A stretch of 54,872 nt of DNA from Anaerolineales bacterium (lineage in GTDB: Bacteria > Chloroflexota > Anaerolineae > Anaerolineales > Villigracilaceae): NCBI GenBank assembly GCA_016934715.1, contig JAFGSI010000085.1, forward strand, positions 1 through 54,872. Direction: 5' to 3'. Below are positions 42,978 to 51,950 of the stretch, one piece after another. A program made the translations under genes and the position numbers. Each line of letters opens with the position of its first letter. Position 1 is the first letter of the stretch. The notes below the pieces were generated by a model. It was not told the origin of the DNA, made no database searches, and worked only from the letters and a program-made list of their open reading frames with translations.

Positions 42978-44132
42978 CTACGGCAAGTAAACAGGCCGTT
43001 CAACTTTCTCCACGCCACGTGAAGCCTTGACGATCCCGGAGGGCTCTGCGGCCTCCTGCAGTTCTTCGGGCGTCTTAGCAGAAAGCGAGGTCTGGATAAT
43101 CTTCTCCCAGGCATAAAACAGCCCGAGCAGACCGATCAGGAGGAACATCACCTGGGAGACCTGGGTCACGGCACCTGAGATGTAATCCCCATTGAACAAC
43201 TCCTGGAACAGAACAATCAGGGTGAGCAGCTCTCCTACAACAGCCCAAGTAACGACCGCGCTGCCTATAACAAACGGCAGAACCAACAATGGCGTCTTTC
43301 CATCCTCTTCCAGGATCAGTTTTCCGTTCTTCTTGGGTTCCTTGGCAATGGCGTTCAACGCTGATAAGAGGAATGGCGCCAGCACAATAAGGATTGGGAA
43401 CAGCGTGTTGAGGGCTTGAAAACCATGTTCGCCGAGAATGACCGGCTTCTCGGGAATGATCTTGGAGGAAGCTACCACATTCAGCAGACCTCCTACCGCT
43501 ACAAAGGTCGACGCCCAGTTTTCTTCGAACTTCCACTTGAGACCCTTCATACGGCAAGCGAGAGTCTGCCTGACACCCAGTTTCTTCTCTCGCTTGAACT
43601 TTACAAAAATACCTGAGAGGCTGGCAACGAAGAGAAGCACAAACCCGACGATGAAGCTCCATACAAGGATCCAGTTTATGTCCGGGACAAGAACTCCCAG
43701 AATCCGATCCGGTGGAAGGTCGGGCAATGGTTTCAGAGTAAGTGAGGCAAATGCCGGTTCGATCCCGGCCGCCTCAACGACCAAGTAACCGGATGTTTCT
43801 TCGGAAACCAGATCGGGAAATTCAAGGATGAACTGCGCGATGGCAAAGGCGCCTATGCTCGTCGTTCCACCCTGGACATACACGACGATGCTTCCTCCCT
43901 CGTTGCTTACCGCCCGGAAGGCAAGCGCATCGATGGCCTCGCCGTTATTCCGGACAGTGACAACTGTCAACATGGAGGTGGAGACCGCGTCCTCCGGTTC
44001 CGCCATGATAGATTCGCCCAGAATTTCCAGACGAGGGGCTGCCATCGCTGGAGACACCCGCAAGAAAAATAGGAGCGTACAACCAATCACTGCCAGGATC
44101 ATCCACTGCTTATTGTTTGTTCGTTGGCTCAT
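42978..44132 (-). CDS. Secretory multi-pass membrane protein, probable partner in the conflict module
   Basis: 384 residues from ATG 44132, which has GGAGGAAG about 10 bases upstream; a longer frame to 44177 would begin upstream of the promoter. An N-terminal signal or transmembrane segment (about 10-32, ending SPAMA) precedes a beta-rich outer domain of about 120 residues (TVVTVRNNGEAIDALAF), like a CARDB or Ig module. Then come about five membrane segments between 150 and 355 with basic, cytoplasmic-looking loops (FKREKKLGVRQ, KEPKKNGKLILEEDGK). The tail is polar. No family recognised. First gene of an operon with the Trypco1 gene. Confidence 0.8.
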   Translation of the reverse strand: MSQRTNNKQWMILAVIGCTLLFFLRVSPAMAAPRLEILGESIMAEPEDAVSTSMLTVVTVRNNGEAIDALAFRAVSNEGGSIVVYVQGGTTSIGAFAIAQFILEFPDLVSEETSGYLVVEAAGIEPAFASLTLKPLPDLPPDRILGVLVPDINWILVWSFIVGFVLLFVASLSGIFVKFKREKKLGVRQTLACRMKGLKWKFEENWASTFVAVGGLLNVVASSKIIPEKPVILGEHGFQALNTLFPILIVLAPFLLSALNAIAKEPKKNGKLILEEDGKTPLLVLPFVIGSAVVTWAVVGELLTLIVLFQELFNGDYISGAVTQVSQVMFLLIGLLGLFYAWEKIIQTSLSAKTPEELQEAAEPSGIVKASRGVEKVERPVYLP

Positions 44133-44165
44133 TTTGACTGAACTTCCTCCAACAGGTTTCTTATA

Positions 44166-44194
44166 ACTATAAGTCAAATTTACCCAACGGACAA
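44166..44194 (-). promoter_or_regulatory. Promoter of the membrane-protein/Trypco1 operon
   Basis: On the minus strand TTGTCC (44194-44189), a 17-base spacer, and TATAGT (44171-44166). Transcription near 44159 would exclude the upstream ATG at 44177 and supports the start at 44132. Confidence 0.65.
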
Positions 44195-44269
44195 TAGACT
44201 TATGAAACTTGTCGCCTGCTTCGCCGTTTTGATGTACACTATTTCTAACTCATCCTGCGATGCACAGAT

Positions 44270-47200
44270 ATGTCCAAACTGCCTGAAAGTGCCATCCTTC
44301 GCATCTTCGATCAAGAGCGCAACCCCGTCGGCGCAGGATTCTTGGTCGCGAATCGACTGGCCGTAACTTGTGCACACGTAATTGCCACTGCACTCGGGCT
44401 TGAGGAAGACCATCCCAAAAAACCAAAGGCTCTGATTCATTTTGACCTTCCCCTCGTCGAGCCTGGAAAAACAATTACTGCCAAGATCATCTTCTGGGAT
44501 ATGGAGCAAGATGTCGCTGGGCTGAAGATCGATGGTGGCATTCCCGAGGATGCAAGCCCTGCCCCGCTCAAGCGAGCTGGCAGTCTGTGGGGAAATACCG
44601 TCCGAGCATATGGATTTCCACCGGCTGAAGATTACGAGATGGGTGTCTGGGCAAAAGGAGTCTTACGCTCGGACAATGACAAGGGCTGGTTGCAGATCGA
44701 TAAAACCGAACGCGGAGGGTACGCCATTCAGCCAGGTTTCAGCGGCGGGCCGATTTGGAACGACAAGTTGCAGGGGGTGGTAGGGATGGCCATCGCGGCA
44801 GACACGGCTGAAGGAGGACGTGCCGCCTTCATGATCCCTGTGAGTGTGATCAAATCTGTTTGGGAAGACCTCCCCACCCCACTTGCTCCTGCCTATGGCA
44901 TTCCTGACCTACCCCCACATTACATCCCCCGCACCACTGCGATCAATTACCTGAAATCCCGTTTGTTCGCGCAAGGGAAGATAGGCATCTCAGGCAAGGG
45001 GGGGCGGCTCGGCCTGCAGGGCATGGGCGGAATCGGAAAATCGGTCTTGGCAACTGCGCTGGCACACGATCCAGAAATTCACGAGCAATTCCCGAATGGA
45101 ATCTTCTGGATCACAGTCGGGCAGACCCCAGATCGTAAAACCTTGCAGGTGAGATTGGCCAAGTTTGCTGGTGCAGAAGAGACGGGCTATACAGATGAAC
45201 TACTTGCAAAGGACAGCCTGCGTAGTCTGTTTGAGAACTGGACCTGCCTGCTAGTATTGGATGATGTTTGGAACGTGGAAGACGCCAGTGCTTTAGATGT
45301 GCTCGGAGAGCAGGGGTGCCTTTTAATAACTACTCGGAATGCGGACGTGGTAAAGGGTTTGAGCGCAGAGGAATACAGTCTGGATTTCCTCACTGATGCT
45401 CAGGCTTTGATCCTGCTGGCTGATTGGGCAGGGCAGAAAGTGTCAGACTTGCCCCTGGATGCCCATTCGGTAGTCCAAGAATGCGGAAATCTGCCACTAG
45501 CCCTTTCAATGGTTGGTGCCTTTGTGCAGCACAACCCCGAAAACTGGGAGCGCGTCCTATATCGTCTCCGCAACGCAGACTTGGGGCGCATCACGCAGAT
45601 TTTCCCGGATTATCCTCACCGGGACTTGCTGCGCGCCTTACAGGTCAGCGTGGATGCTCTGCCGGAAGCATGGCAACCATACTACCTTGAACTGGCAGTA
45701 TTTCCAGAAGATACGCCCATCCCTGTCTCAGTAATGGAAACTTTCTGGGCACTAGAGGGACTGAATAAGTATGATGTCAGGGACATCGTCGATGCACTGG
45801 TCGACCGATCTCTCGCGCGCATTGACAAGGATGGCAATCTAACCCTGCATGACCTGCAGTACGACTACATTCGAAAACAAGCTCGGGATCTGAAGCCTCT
45901 TCATCAACGCCTGCTGGAAGCCTATTGGAAGAAGTGCCCCAATGGCTGGCATAGCGGTCCCAATGATGGCTATTTCTTTGATCATCTCAGTTATCACTTG
46001 CATACAGTTGGGCGAGACCATGAGCTTGAGCAATTGCTGTTGCAATTCTCGTGGATGACAGCCAGATTGGAAACGAGTGGCATAACGGCATTGCTCAATG
46101 ATTATGAAAATATCCCGTACGGTGAAGAATCCGAACTTGGTATAGTGCTCAGCGGGCTTCGAATGGCTGCGCCCGTCATCCGAAAACCCGTAGACCTGGC
46201 TGGCCAATTATTCGGACACTTGCTGACGCGACATTCTCAGGGCATCCAGAATTTTCTTGCCGGTATTTCGCCCGGGGATCCCTGGTTGCGCCCATTGAAT
46301 CTTGCTTTACGACAAGCTGGAGACCCATTCCTGGGTATTTACCGCCCACACTCGGGACAAATTACGGCCGTTACTTTGCTTCCGGATGGTTCACGAGTAG
46401 TGGCCGCATCTCTCCAAAAGACAATAACGCTCTTCGATTTGGAAAGTGGTAACGAGATTCGCGAGTTCCAAGATCCTAGAAAACCAACTGAGGTTGGAGA
46501 GGATGCCCATCCAAAAGCCGATTCTCGCAGTAGTGATGAGGGGCCTATTGGCAGCAGATCCCTACCTTCCGTCTTCGTAACACCTAACGGCCGTTTCATC
46601 GTTTGCACGTTTGGGGATGGTACTTCCTGTGGTTGGAATTTGGAGAACTCCGAAGTTACTTACGCCCTTGACAACATAAAGGCAGTGATGCCATCAGTGG
46701 ATGGCAATTCCTTGATCACTGTTGAAAACAATCATCTGAAGATTCGAGATTGGGCCAGTGGTGAAATATTACAATCCCTTGAGGACGTAGGCGAAAACAT
46801 TCAATCAATCGCAACAATGGCGGATGTCGACCGGGTCATTGTCGTAACAAACGAAAACTATCAGCATGATCTAAAGATCTGCAATATCAAAACTGGGAAA
46901 GTAGAGCAGGTTCTTCCTTGTGGATATCACGATGAGAAACAATGGATTTCCTGGAGCAGTTACGATACTTACTACGACGCTGGTGGCCGTTACGAAATTA
47001 TCCGCGATCGTACGATCAACGCCGTCGCACTGACATCAGATGACAGGTATATTGTCTCCGCATCACGAGATGGCTCATTGAAGGTTTGGGATTTGCAGAA
47101 AGAAGAGATTATCCAGACCCTTAGAGGCCATTCGGGCAGTGTCAATGCAGTTGCTCTTATCCCCGGTACCCTGTATGCGGTTTCTGGATCATCCGATAAA

Positions 47201-49279
47201 ACTCTCAAACTGTGGAATATTGAAAGTGGGAAAAACGTCCGCACCTTTACAGGTCATTCTAGCGAAATATGGTCTATCTCTGTAACACCTGATGGCAAAC
47301 GAGCAGTTTCTGCTGATAGAGATTCGTTGATCGTCTGGGATCTTTGCAGCGCCGAAGAAGATCATACGTTTGTCGGTTTCCAGCGAGAAATATTAAGACA
47401 TTTGAAAGCGATCCAGTTGAGGCGTCAGGACCGGAGCCCTTATTCAAGAGAGGTCGTGCCTGACGAGATCAGATTAGTTGCCCTGCATCCAAATGGCAAA
47501 CAACTCATTCTCGTCGACAAATTCAAGAGAAACGATGATGGAAGCGTGGGACCTTTATATCCATCGGATAAGGTGGATGAATCGAATCAACTAATGATAT
47601 GTGAGTTGGCTAGTGGCGCTATTAATCCTATTGCAACTGGGTTTCGTGGTACCGTAAATGCGATTACGCTGACTCCAGATGGGCAATATGTGATTGCGGC
47701 AGCCGCAGATAAAACTTTATATGCATCAAAGATTGATGTGGAAAATGAGGCTTCCATCCTCGATAGTCAATCTGGTGATATCACTGCCATTGCTTTAGCG
47801 CCTGATGGCAGTTTTGTTGTTTTTGGTTCTTCTGATGGAAAATTAAAGGCATTGGGTTTTGATCGCCGGATGAAGGTTCCCGTTCTGCAAGGTGAAATGG
47901 GTTCTGTAAGTGCAGTGGCGATAACACCAGATGGCAGGTATGTAATTGCCGCATCAGCACAGGGGATTTTGAAATTATGGGACTTGAGCAGTGGCAATGA
48001 ATTGCATACCTTCAGAGGCCATTCGGGTTACGTGCACAGTATCTGTATTACACCAGACAGCAAATATATTATCTCTGCTTCTGTCGATACAACGCTAAAG
48101 GTTTGGAATATAGAAAAGAGGGAGGAACTTGTCACTCTCCATGGCCACAGCGGTTCTGTGAATGCAGTTGGTGTTACACCAGATGGAGGACTTGTCGTTT
48201 CTGCCAGCGACGATGAAACCATCAAGGTGTGGGATATCCAACGTCATGAGGTTCTTCAAACTCTAAAAGGGCATTTGGGCGCCATAAATGCCGTCATCGT
48301 GACTCAGGATGGGAAACATATCATTTCTAACGGCCCTGTTCTGGAGGGTAGCTTTGTTTTAGCATGGAATATTGAACGCGGCAACCAGACAAATAACCTT
48401 ATGTGGCACTTTGGTGCAGTAAGAGCCATAACATTATCGAGAGATGGTAAACACGCGGTGTCGGCGTCCGAAGATGGAACACTAAAGGTGTGGGATCTAA
48501 ACCAGGGGACTGTCGTTCATGTACTTAAGGGACATCGTAGCAAGGTGTTTGGCGCTGCGATTACCCCAGATGGACGATTTGTCGTATCAGGTTCAGGTGG
48601 ACATGGGGATAACTCCATTAAGCTATGGGACCTGAATGATGGAAGTTTGGTCAGGAACCTACCAGGGCATTCTGGTCTCTTCTCCTCCGTAAACGCAGTG
48701 GCGATAACGCCTGATGGTAGGCATGTTATTTCAGCCTCAGGGGATAACACCCTGAAAGTCTGGGAAATGGATGGTGGACAGGAAGTTCTTACTCTCGAGG
48801 GACACTCAGGTCCCATAAATGCAGCGGCTGTAACGCCAGGTGGCAAACGCATTGTTTCTGCGTCTGCTGATAAGACCTTGAAGGTTTGGGATCTGGAAAG
48901 CGGGAAAGAGATTCATACCCTCAGCGGACATTCAAGCTATGTAAACGCAGTGGCCGTAATACCGGATGGCAAATACATCGTCTCTGCATCCGCAGACAAA
49001 ACCCTGAAAGTATGGGACTTGGAAAGTGGGGAAGAAGTTCATACCCTCAGCGGACATTCAAGCTATGTAAACGCAGTGGCCGTAATGCCGGATGGCAAAC
49101 ACATCGTTTCTGCATCCGCAGACAAAACCCTGAAAGTATGGAGTGTGGATAGTGCAGAGGAGATTATTAGTTTTGCAGCAGAAGCAGGCTTACTTTGCTG
49201 TGCTACAGTAGAAGGAGAAAAGATAATGGCTGGTGATGAAGAAGGGTGGTTATATGTTTTCCAATTGATAAAGGAGTAA
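44270..49279 (+). CDS. Trypsin-like peptidase / NB-ARC STAND NTPase / WD40 fusion (NLR-like)
   Basis: 1669 residues. Residues 1-200: trypsin-like peptidase with a complete triad, His36 (VTCAHV), Asp81 (EQDVAGLKI) and Ser158 (PGFSGGPIW). Residues about 245-560: NB-ARC ATPase with P-loop GMGGIGKS (Lys257), Walker B LLVLDDVW (Asp331/332), LLITTRN, the GLPL-like GNLPLALS and LHDLQYDYI in the winged-helix region. Residues about 690-1669: WD40 blades of about 42 residues with GHSGSVNAVAV and DKTLKVWD, enough for two or three propellers. This is a signalling or defence ATPase layout: sensor propeller, switch and protease output. AT-richer than the core genome. No ribosome site; a weak -10 lies at 44235-44240. 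Confidence 0.93.
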   Translation: MSKLPESAILRIFDQERNPVGAGFLVANRLAVTCAHVIATALGLEEDHPKKPKALIHFDLPLVEPGKTITAKIIFWDMEQDVAGLKIDGGIPEDASPAPLKRAGSLWGNTVRAYGFPPAEDYEMGVWAKGVLRSDNDKGWLQIDKTERGGYAIQPGFSGGPIWNDKLQGVVGMAIAADTAEGGRAAFMIPVSVIKSVWEDLPTPLAPAYGIPDLPPHYIPRTTAINYLKSRLFAQGKIGISGKGGRLGLQGMGGIGKSVLATALAHDPEIHEQFPNGIFWITVGQTPDRKTLQVRLAKFAGAEETGYTDELLAKDSLRSLFENWTCLLVLDDVWNVEDASALDVLGEQGCLLITTRNADVVKGLSAEEYSLDFLTDAQALILLADWAGQKVSDLPLDAHSVVQECGNLPLALSMVGAFVQHNPENWERVLYRLRNADLGRITQIFPDYPHRDLLRALQVSVDALPEAWQPYYLELAVFPEDTPIPVSVMETFWALEGLNKYDVRDIVDALVDRSLARIDKDGNLTLHDLQYDYIRKQARDLKPLHQRLLEAYWKKCPNGWHSGPNDGYFFDHLSYHLHTVGRDHELEQLLLQFSWMTARLETSGITALLNDYENIPYGEESELGIVLSGLRMAAPVIRKPVDLAGQLFGHLLTRHSQGIQNFLAGISPGDPWLRPLNLALRQAGDPFLGIYRPHSGQITAVTLLPDGSRVVAASLQKTITLFDLESGNEIREFQDPRKPTEVGEDAHPKADSRSSDEGPIGSRSLPSVFVTPNGRFIVCTFGDGTSCGWNLENSEVTYALDNIKAVMPSVDGNSLITVENNHLKIRDWASGEILQSLEDVGENIQSIATMADVDRVIVVTNENYQHDLKICNIKTGKVEQVLPCGYHDEKQWISWSSYDTYYDAGGRYEIIRDRTINAVALTSDDRYIVSASRDGSLKVWDLQKEEIIQTLRGHSGSVNAVALIPGTLYAVSGSSDKTLKLWNIESGKNVRTFTGHSSEIWSISVTPDGKRAVSADRDSLIVWDLCSAEEDHTFVGFQREILRHLKAIQLRRQDRSPYSREVVPDEIRLVALHPNGKQLILVDKFKRNDDGSVGPLYPSDKVDESNQLMICELASGAINPIATGFRGTVNAITLTPDGQYVIAAAADKTLYASKIDVENEASILDSQSGDITAIALAPDGSFVVFGSSDGKLKALGFDRRMKVPVLQGEMGSVSAVAITPDGRYVIAASAQGILKLWDLSSGNELHTFRGHSGYVHSICITPDSKYIISASVDTTLKVWNIEKREELVTLHGHSGSVNAVGVTPDGGLVVSASDDETIKVWDIQRHEVLQTLKGHLGAINAVIVTQDGKHIISNGPVLEGSFVLAWNIERGNQTNNLMWHFGAVRAITLSRDGKHAVSASEDGTLKVWDLNQGTVVHVLKGHRSKVFGAAITPDGRFVVSGSGGHGDNSIKLWDLNDGSLVRNLPGHSGLFSSVNAVAITPDGRHVISASGDNTLKVWEMDGGQEVLTLEGHSGPINAAAVTPGGKRIVSASADKTLKVWDLESGKEIHTLSGHSSYVNAVAVIPDGKYIVSASADKTLKVWDLESGEEVHTLSGHSSYVNAVAVMPDGKHIVSASADKTLKVWSVDSAEEIISFAAEAGLLCCATVEGEKIMAGDEEGWLYVFQLIKE
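48767..49144 (+). repeat. Three tandem 126-base WD40-coding units
   Basis: Units at 48767-48892, 48893-49018 and 49019-49144, each one 42-residue blade. The last two differ at about 11 of 126 positions by eye, clearly more alike than other blades of the propeller, indicating recent tandem duplication or conversion within the gene. Confidence 0.8.
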
Positions 49280-49400
49280 GCTAAAAATCCACTGACTATC
49301 TATACTGTGACTTGCTCCTACTTATGAAGAAAGGGTGTACGCGTTTCACCCAATCAGTCCTAACCACTTGCTATGTGGGGGCTACTGAAGTTGACCCGAT

Positions 49401-49613
49401 TTGGATGTTGTTGCCGAATTCGATTACACAGGGGCAAGAGCTGCAAAGCTGGACGTTCGGGTGGTAACACAGGGAATGCCCATTTCACAAATCAATCAAG
49501 AGAATCCCTTCTTTCAACCCCTGTTTGGTTTTGCCCTTCCGGTATTCATTTTCAATGTAGCTGTGTTGACACTACTCGGAATGTGGTGGAAATATGCAAG
49601 TGCCCACCGGTGA
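49401..49613 (+). pseudogene. C-terminal fragment of a membrane protein
   Basis: 70 residues from a TTG; an in-frame stop lies just upstream (49392-49394). The reading DVVAEFDYTGARAAKLDVRV and a hydrophobic C-terminal helix FGFALPVFIFNVAVLTLLGM look like the end of a real membrane protein whose 5' part is missing. It could also be a short intact gene. No ribosome site. No family recognised. Confidence 0.4.
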
Positions 49614-49750
49614 TTGCCCGCATCTCAGGCAGCCAGGAAAAGGTGGCGTGGGAAAGGCTGGATGACCATCCAGGAAAGAGGAACGCCCGTTTCCCATCAT
49701 GGAGCACGCAGGCCACGGAGCAGGAGGGACCGGGCTGGCCCGGTCGGTTT

Positions 49751-49825
49751 TCAGGCCGAGCGTGCGCCCGGCGTGAGGGAAGCGAGATATTCGTTCACTG
49801 CTCGGTCCGGTTCTTCCACCGGCAT
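49751..49825 (-). pseudogene. Possible N-terminal scrap of a tyrosine integrase
   Basis: 24 codons from ATG 49825 to [23 protein letters not shown] then ARSA. The phrase A[12 protein letters not shown] resembles the N-terminal core-binding domain of phage-type tyrosine recombinases, which would continue with a helix absent here. The evidence is thin and rests only on this short match by memory. Confidence 0.25.
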
Positions 49826-49962
49826 CTTGGCAAAGATGTCCGTTAGCGGTATATTCCACCTGGCCCTGCCTCCCGGGGATGGTTGGTGCGCCAACCAATT
49901 TGTGTCACCGCTGGCAGCGTTTTTACCGGAACAAACCTGCTGGGTATCACAGACGGGAGCCC

Positions 49963-49990
49963 TTGACGCATCGAACATCTGTGCTATACT
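49963..49990 (+). promoter_or_regulatory. recA promoter with SOS-like box in the spacer
   Basis: TTGACG (49963-49968), a 16-base spacer, TATACT (49985-49990). The spacer holds CGAACATCTGTGCT (49972-49985), which matches most positions of the CGAAC-N4-GTTCG LexA box of Gram-positive-type SOS systems. Location between the hexamers would let a repressor block polymerase. The leader to the ATG is about 145 bases. Confidence 0.65.
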
Positions 49991-50141
49991 TGCCGGGTAC
50001 ACTGCTTCGCGTGTAAAAAACAGTTTGAATCGGGCGGGACCTGCCCGTTGGGGCGAAAGCGCAATTCGTGGGCGAAGGCTGCCCCAGGAAGCCCCGCCAC
50101 CGAGTGGCCGGGGAGTGTCACAATCGACCAGAGAGGTAAAA

Positions 50142-51233
50142 ATGGCCCGTAAATCTTCATCTGATTCCAGCGTCGACGAAGCCCGTCGCGCCATGCTCGA
50201 AAAAGCCGTCGGCGACATCGTCAAACGTTATGGTGACGGCTCGATCATGCGTCTGGGGGAAGCCACCAGCATGGTCGTGGACGTGATCCCCACCGGCTCC
50301 CTGTCCCTCGACCTGGCCCTGGGAATCGGCGGCATCCCGCGCGGACGCATCACCGAGATCTACGGCCCGGAATCATCGGGCAAGACCACCATCAGCCAGC
50401 ACATCGTCGCCGAGGTCCAGAAACTGGGCGGCACCGCCGCCTTCGTGGATATGGAACACGCCCTCGACCCGTCCTACGCCGCCAAGTGCGGGGTCGACAT
50501 CGAAAACCTGCTCGTTTCCCAGCCCGACACCGGCGAACAGGCCCTCGAGATCACCGAGACCCTGGTCCGCTCGGGGGCAGTCGACCTGGTGGTGATCGAC
50601 TCGGTCGCCGCCCTGGTGCCGCGTTCCGAGATCGAAGGCGACATGGGCGACGCCACCATGGGCGCCATGGCCCGCCTGATGTCCCAGGCCCTGCGCAAGC
50701 TCTCCGGGGCCATCAACCAGACCAAGACCTCCGTCCTCTTCACCAACCAGCTGCGCCAGAAGATCGGCGTCATGTTCGGCAATCCCGAGACGACCACCGG
50801 CGGCAACGCCCTCAAGTTCTATGCCTCCGTGCGCCTGGACGTGCGCCGCATCCAGTCGATCAAGATCGGAGCCGAGATCGTTGGCAACCGCACGCGCGTG
50901 CGGGTGGTCAAGAACAAGGTTGCCCCGCCCTTCCGAACCGCCGAATTCGACATCATGTACAACGAGGGCATTTCCAAGGTCGGCGACCTGGTCGATCTGG
51001 CCACCGAACTCGGCATCCTCGACAAGCGCGGCGCTTTCTATTCCTACGGCGAAGTGCGCATCGGCCAGGGTCGTGAGAATTCCAAGGAATTCCTGCGCCA
51101 GAACACCGACTTGGCCGATGAGATCGAACTGGCCATTCGCCAGCAGGCTGCCGGCGGCACGTTGGCCGTGCCGCTCGACGCAGAAGCTGCAGATGACGGC
51201 GACAGCAGCGAGGACCTCGGCGACGAGGCCTAA
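50142..51233 (+). CDS. recA: RecA recombinase
   Basis: 363 residues from ATG 50142 with GAGAGG 6 bases upstream; the much longer in-frame extension to 49614 crosses the promoter and is rejected. It has all RecA landmarks: MRLGEA, the P-loop GPESSGKT at 75-82, [25 protein letters not shown], the L2 region with [17 protein letters not shown], and an acidic C-terminus (about 335-363). It forms filaments on single-stranded DNA for recombination and SOS induction. A lipoprotein gene follows 19 bases later. Confidence 0.98.
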   Translation: MARKSSSDSSVDEARRAMLEKAVGDIVKRYGDGSIMRLGEATSMVVDVIPTGSLSLDLALGIGGIPRGRITEIYGPESSGKTTISQHIVAEVQKLGGTAAFVDMEHALDPSYAAKCGVDIENLLVSQPDTGEQALEITETLVRSGAVDLVVIDSVAALVPRSEIEGDMGDATMGAMARLMSQALRKLSGAINQTKTSVLFTNQLRQKIGVMFGNPETTTGGNALKFYASVRLDVRRIQSIKIGAEIVGNRTRVRVVKNKVAPPFRTAEFDIMYNEGISKVGDLVDLATELGILDKRGAFYSYGEVRIGQGRENSKEFLRQNTDLADEIELAIRQQAAGGTLAVPLDAEAADDGDSSEDLGDEA

Positions 51234-51252
51234 GGCCTGGAAAGAGACCCCG

Positions 51253-51840
51253 ATGAACACAGGTGCGCCCCGCAGACGCTTGCCCGCGAGCCGGCCTGTG
51301 TTCCTCTTTTTAATCGCCGCCCTCTGGATCCTGAGCCTGCTGGCCGCCTGCGGCCAGACCGCCCCCGCCTACCTGCCCCCTACCGCGCTGCCCTCCCCGA
51401 CCTTCACCCTTACCCTGACCCCGACCAGGACCGCCACCCCCCCGCCAACCGCGACCCTTACCGCCACTCCCGAGCCAAGCGCCACCCCGACCCCACCCTG
51501 CAGCTTCAACCTGGACTTCCTCGCCGACCTGACCGTCCCGGACGGCACGGTCTTTGCCCCCGGAAGCCCGATCGACAAGCAGTGGCTGGTCCTCAATAAC
51601 AGCACCTGCGACTGGACAAGCGCCTTCCGCCTGCGCCTGGTGGCCGGCGACCCGCTGGGCGCCCCGCCCGAGCAGGCCCTCTACCCGGCCCGCGCCGGGG
51701 CCCAGGCCGTGATCCGCATCGCCTTCAGCGCCCCCCTTGAACCGGGCGAGTACACCTCCGGCTGGCAGGCCTTCGCCCCCGACGGGACCGCCTTTGGCGA
51801 CCGCTTCTATGTAACCATCGTCGTTTCCCAGGCTCCGTAA
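51253..51840 (+). CDS. NBR1-Ig-like domain lipoprotein
   Basis: 195 residues from ATG 51253; the frame inside recA is a shadow. The lipobox LAAC gives Cys33, a Pro/Thr linker runs to about 78, then an Ig-like domain with FAPGSPIDKQWLVLNNSTCDW and GEYTSGWQAFAPDG, the hallmark of the NBR1-type Ig domains that bacteria append to surface proteins. It closely follows recA and may be cotranscribed, with no obvious functional link. Confidence 0.88.
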   Translation: MNTGAPRRRLPASRPVFLFLIAALWILSLLAACGQTAPAYLPPTALPSPTFTLTLTPTRTATPPPTATLTATPEPSATPTPPCSFNLDFLADLTVPDGTVFAPGSPIDKQWLVLNNSTCDWTSAFRLRLVAGDPLGAPPEQALYPARAGAQAVIRIAFSAPLEPGEYTSGWQAFAPDGTAFGDRFYVTIVVSQAP

Positions 51841-51950
51841 ATCCGCCTGCCAACAAGCCTGCTTCGTCTGAAACGTCAGATGAAATCGAATGGAGACTCG
51901 AGGTTTCAAAATCGAGCTTCTTTTGTATACTTATGCTAAAGGAGAATCCC

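Larger units (their letters stand above)
49280..50141. other. Right border of the island and recA leader, no intact gene
   Basis: 862 bases. From left to right: AT-rich flank; a short protein-like fragment at 49401-49613; a GC-rich inverted repeat GACCGGG/CCCGGTC at 49727-49744; a small antisense fragment at 49751-49825; then the recA promoter and a leader of about 145 bases. Composition changes to core-like from roughly 49620. Confidence 0.6.

Noticed and set aside
44133-44177. Longer N-terminus of the membrane protein from ATG 44177
   Set aside because: It lies upstream of the predicted transcription start and before the ribosome site; ATG 44132 is favoured.
47000-49150. CRISPR-like periodicity
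   Set aside because: The period of about 126 bases is in frame and encodes WD40 blades; there are no identical short repeats with unique spacers.
48886-49152. Separate 88-codon repeated protein
   Set aside because: Shifted-frame reading of the duplicated WD40 blades.
49614-50141. N-terminal extension of recA in the same frame
   Set aside because: It crosses the recA promoter, has no RecA-like sequence, and the ATG at 50142 has a good ribosome site.
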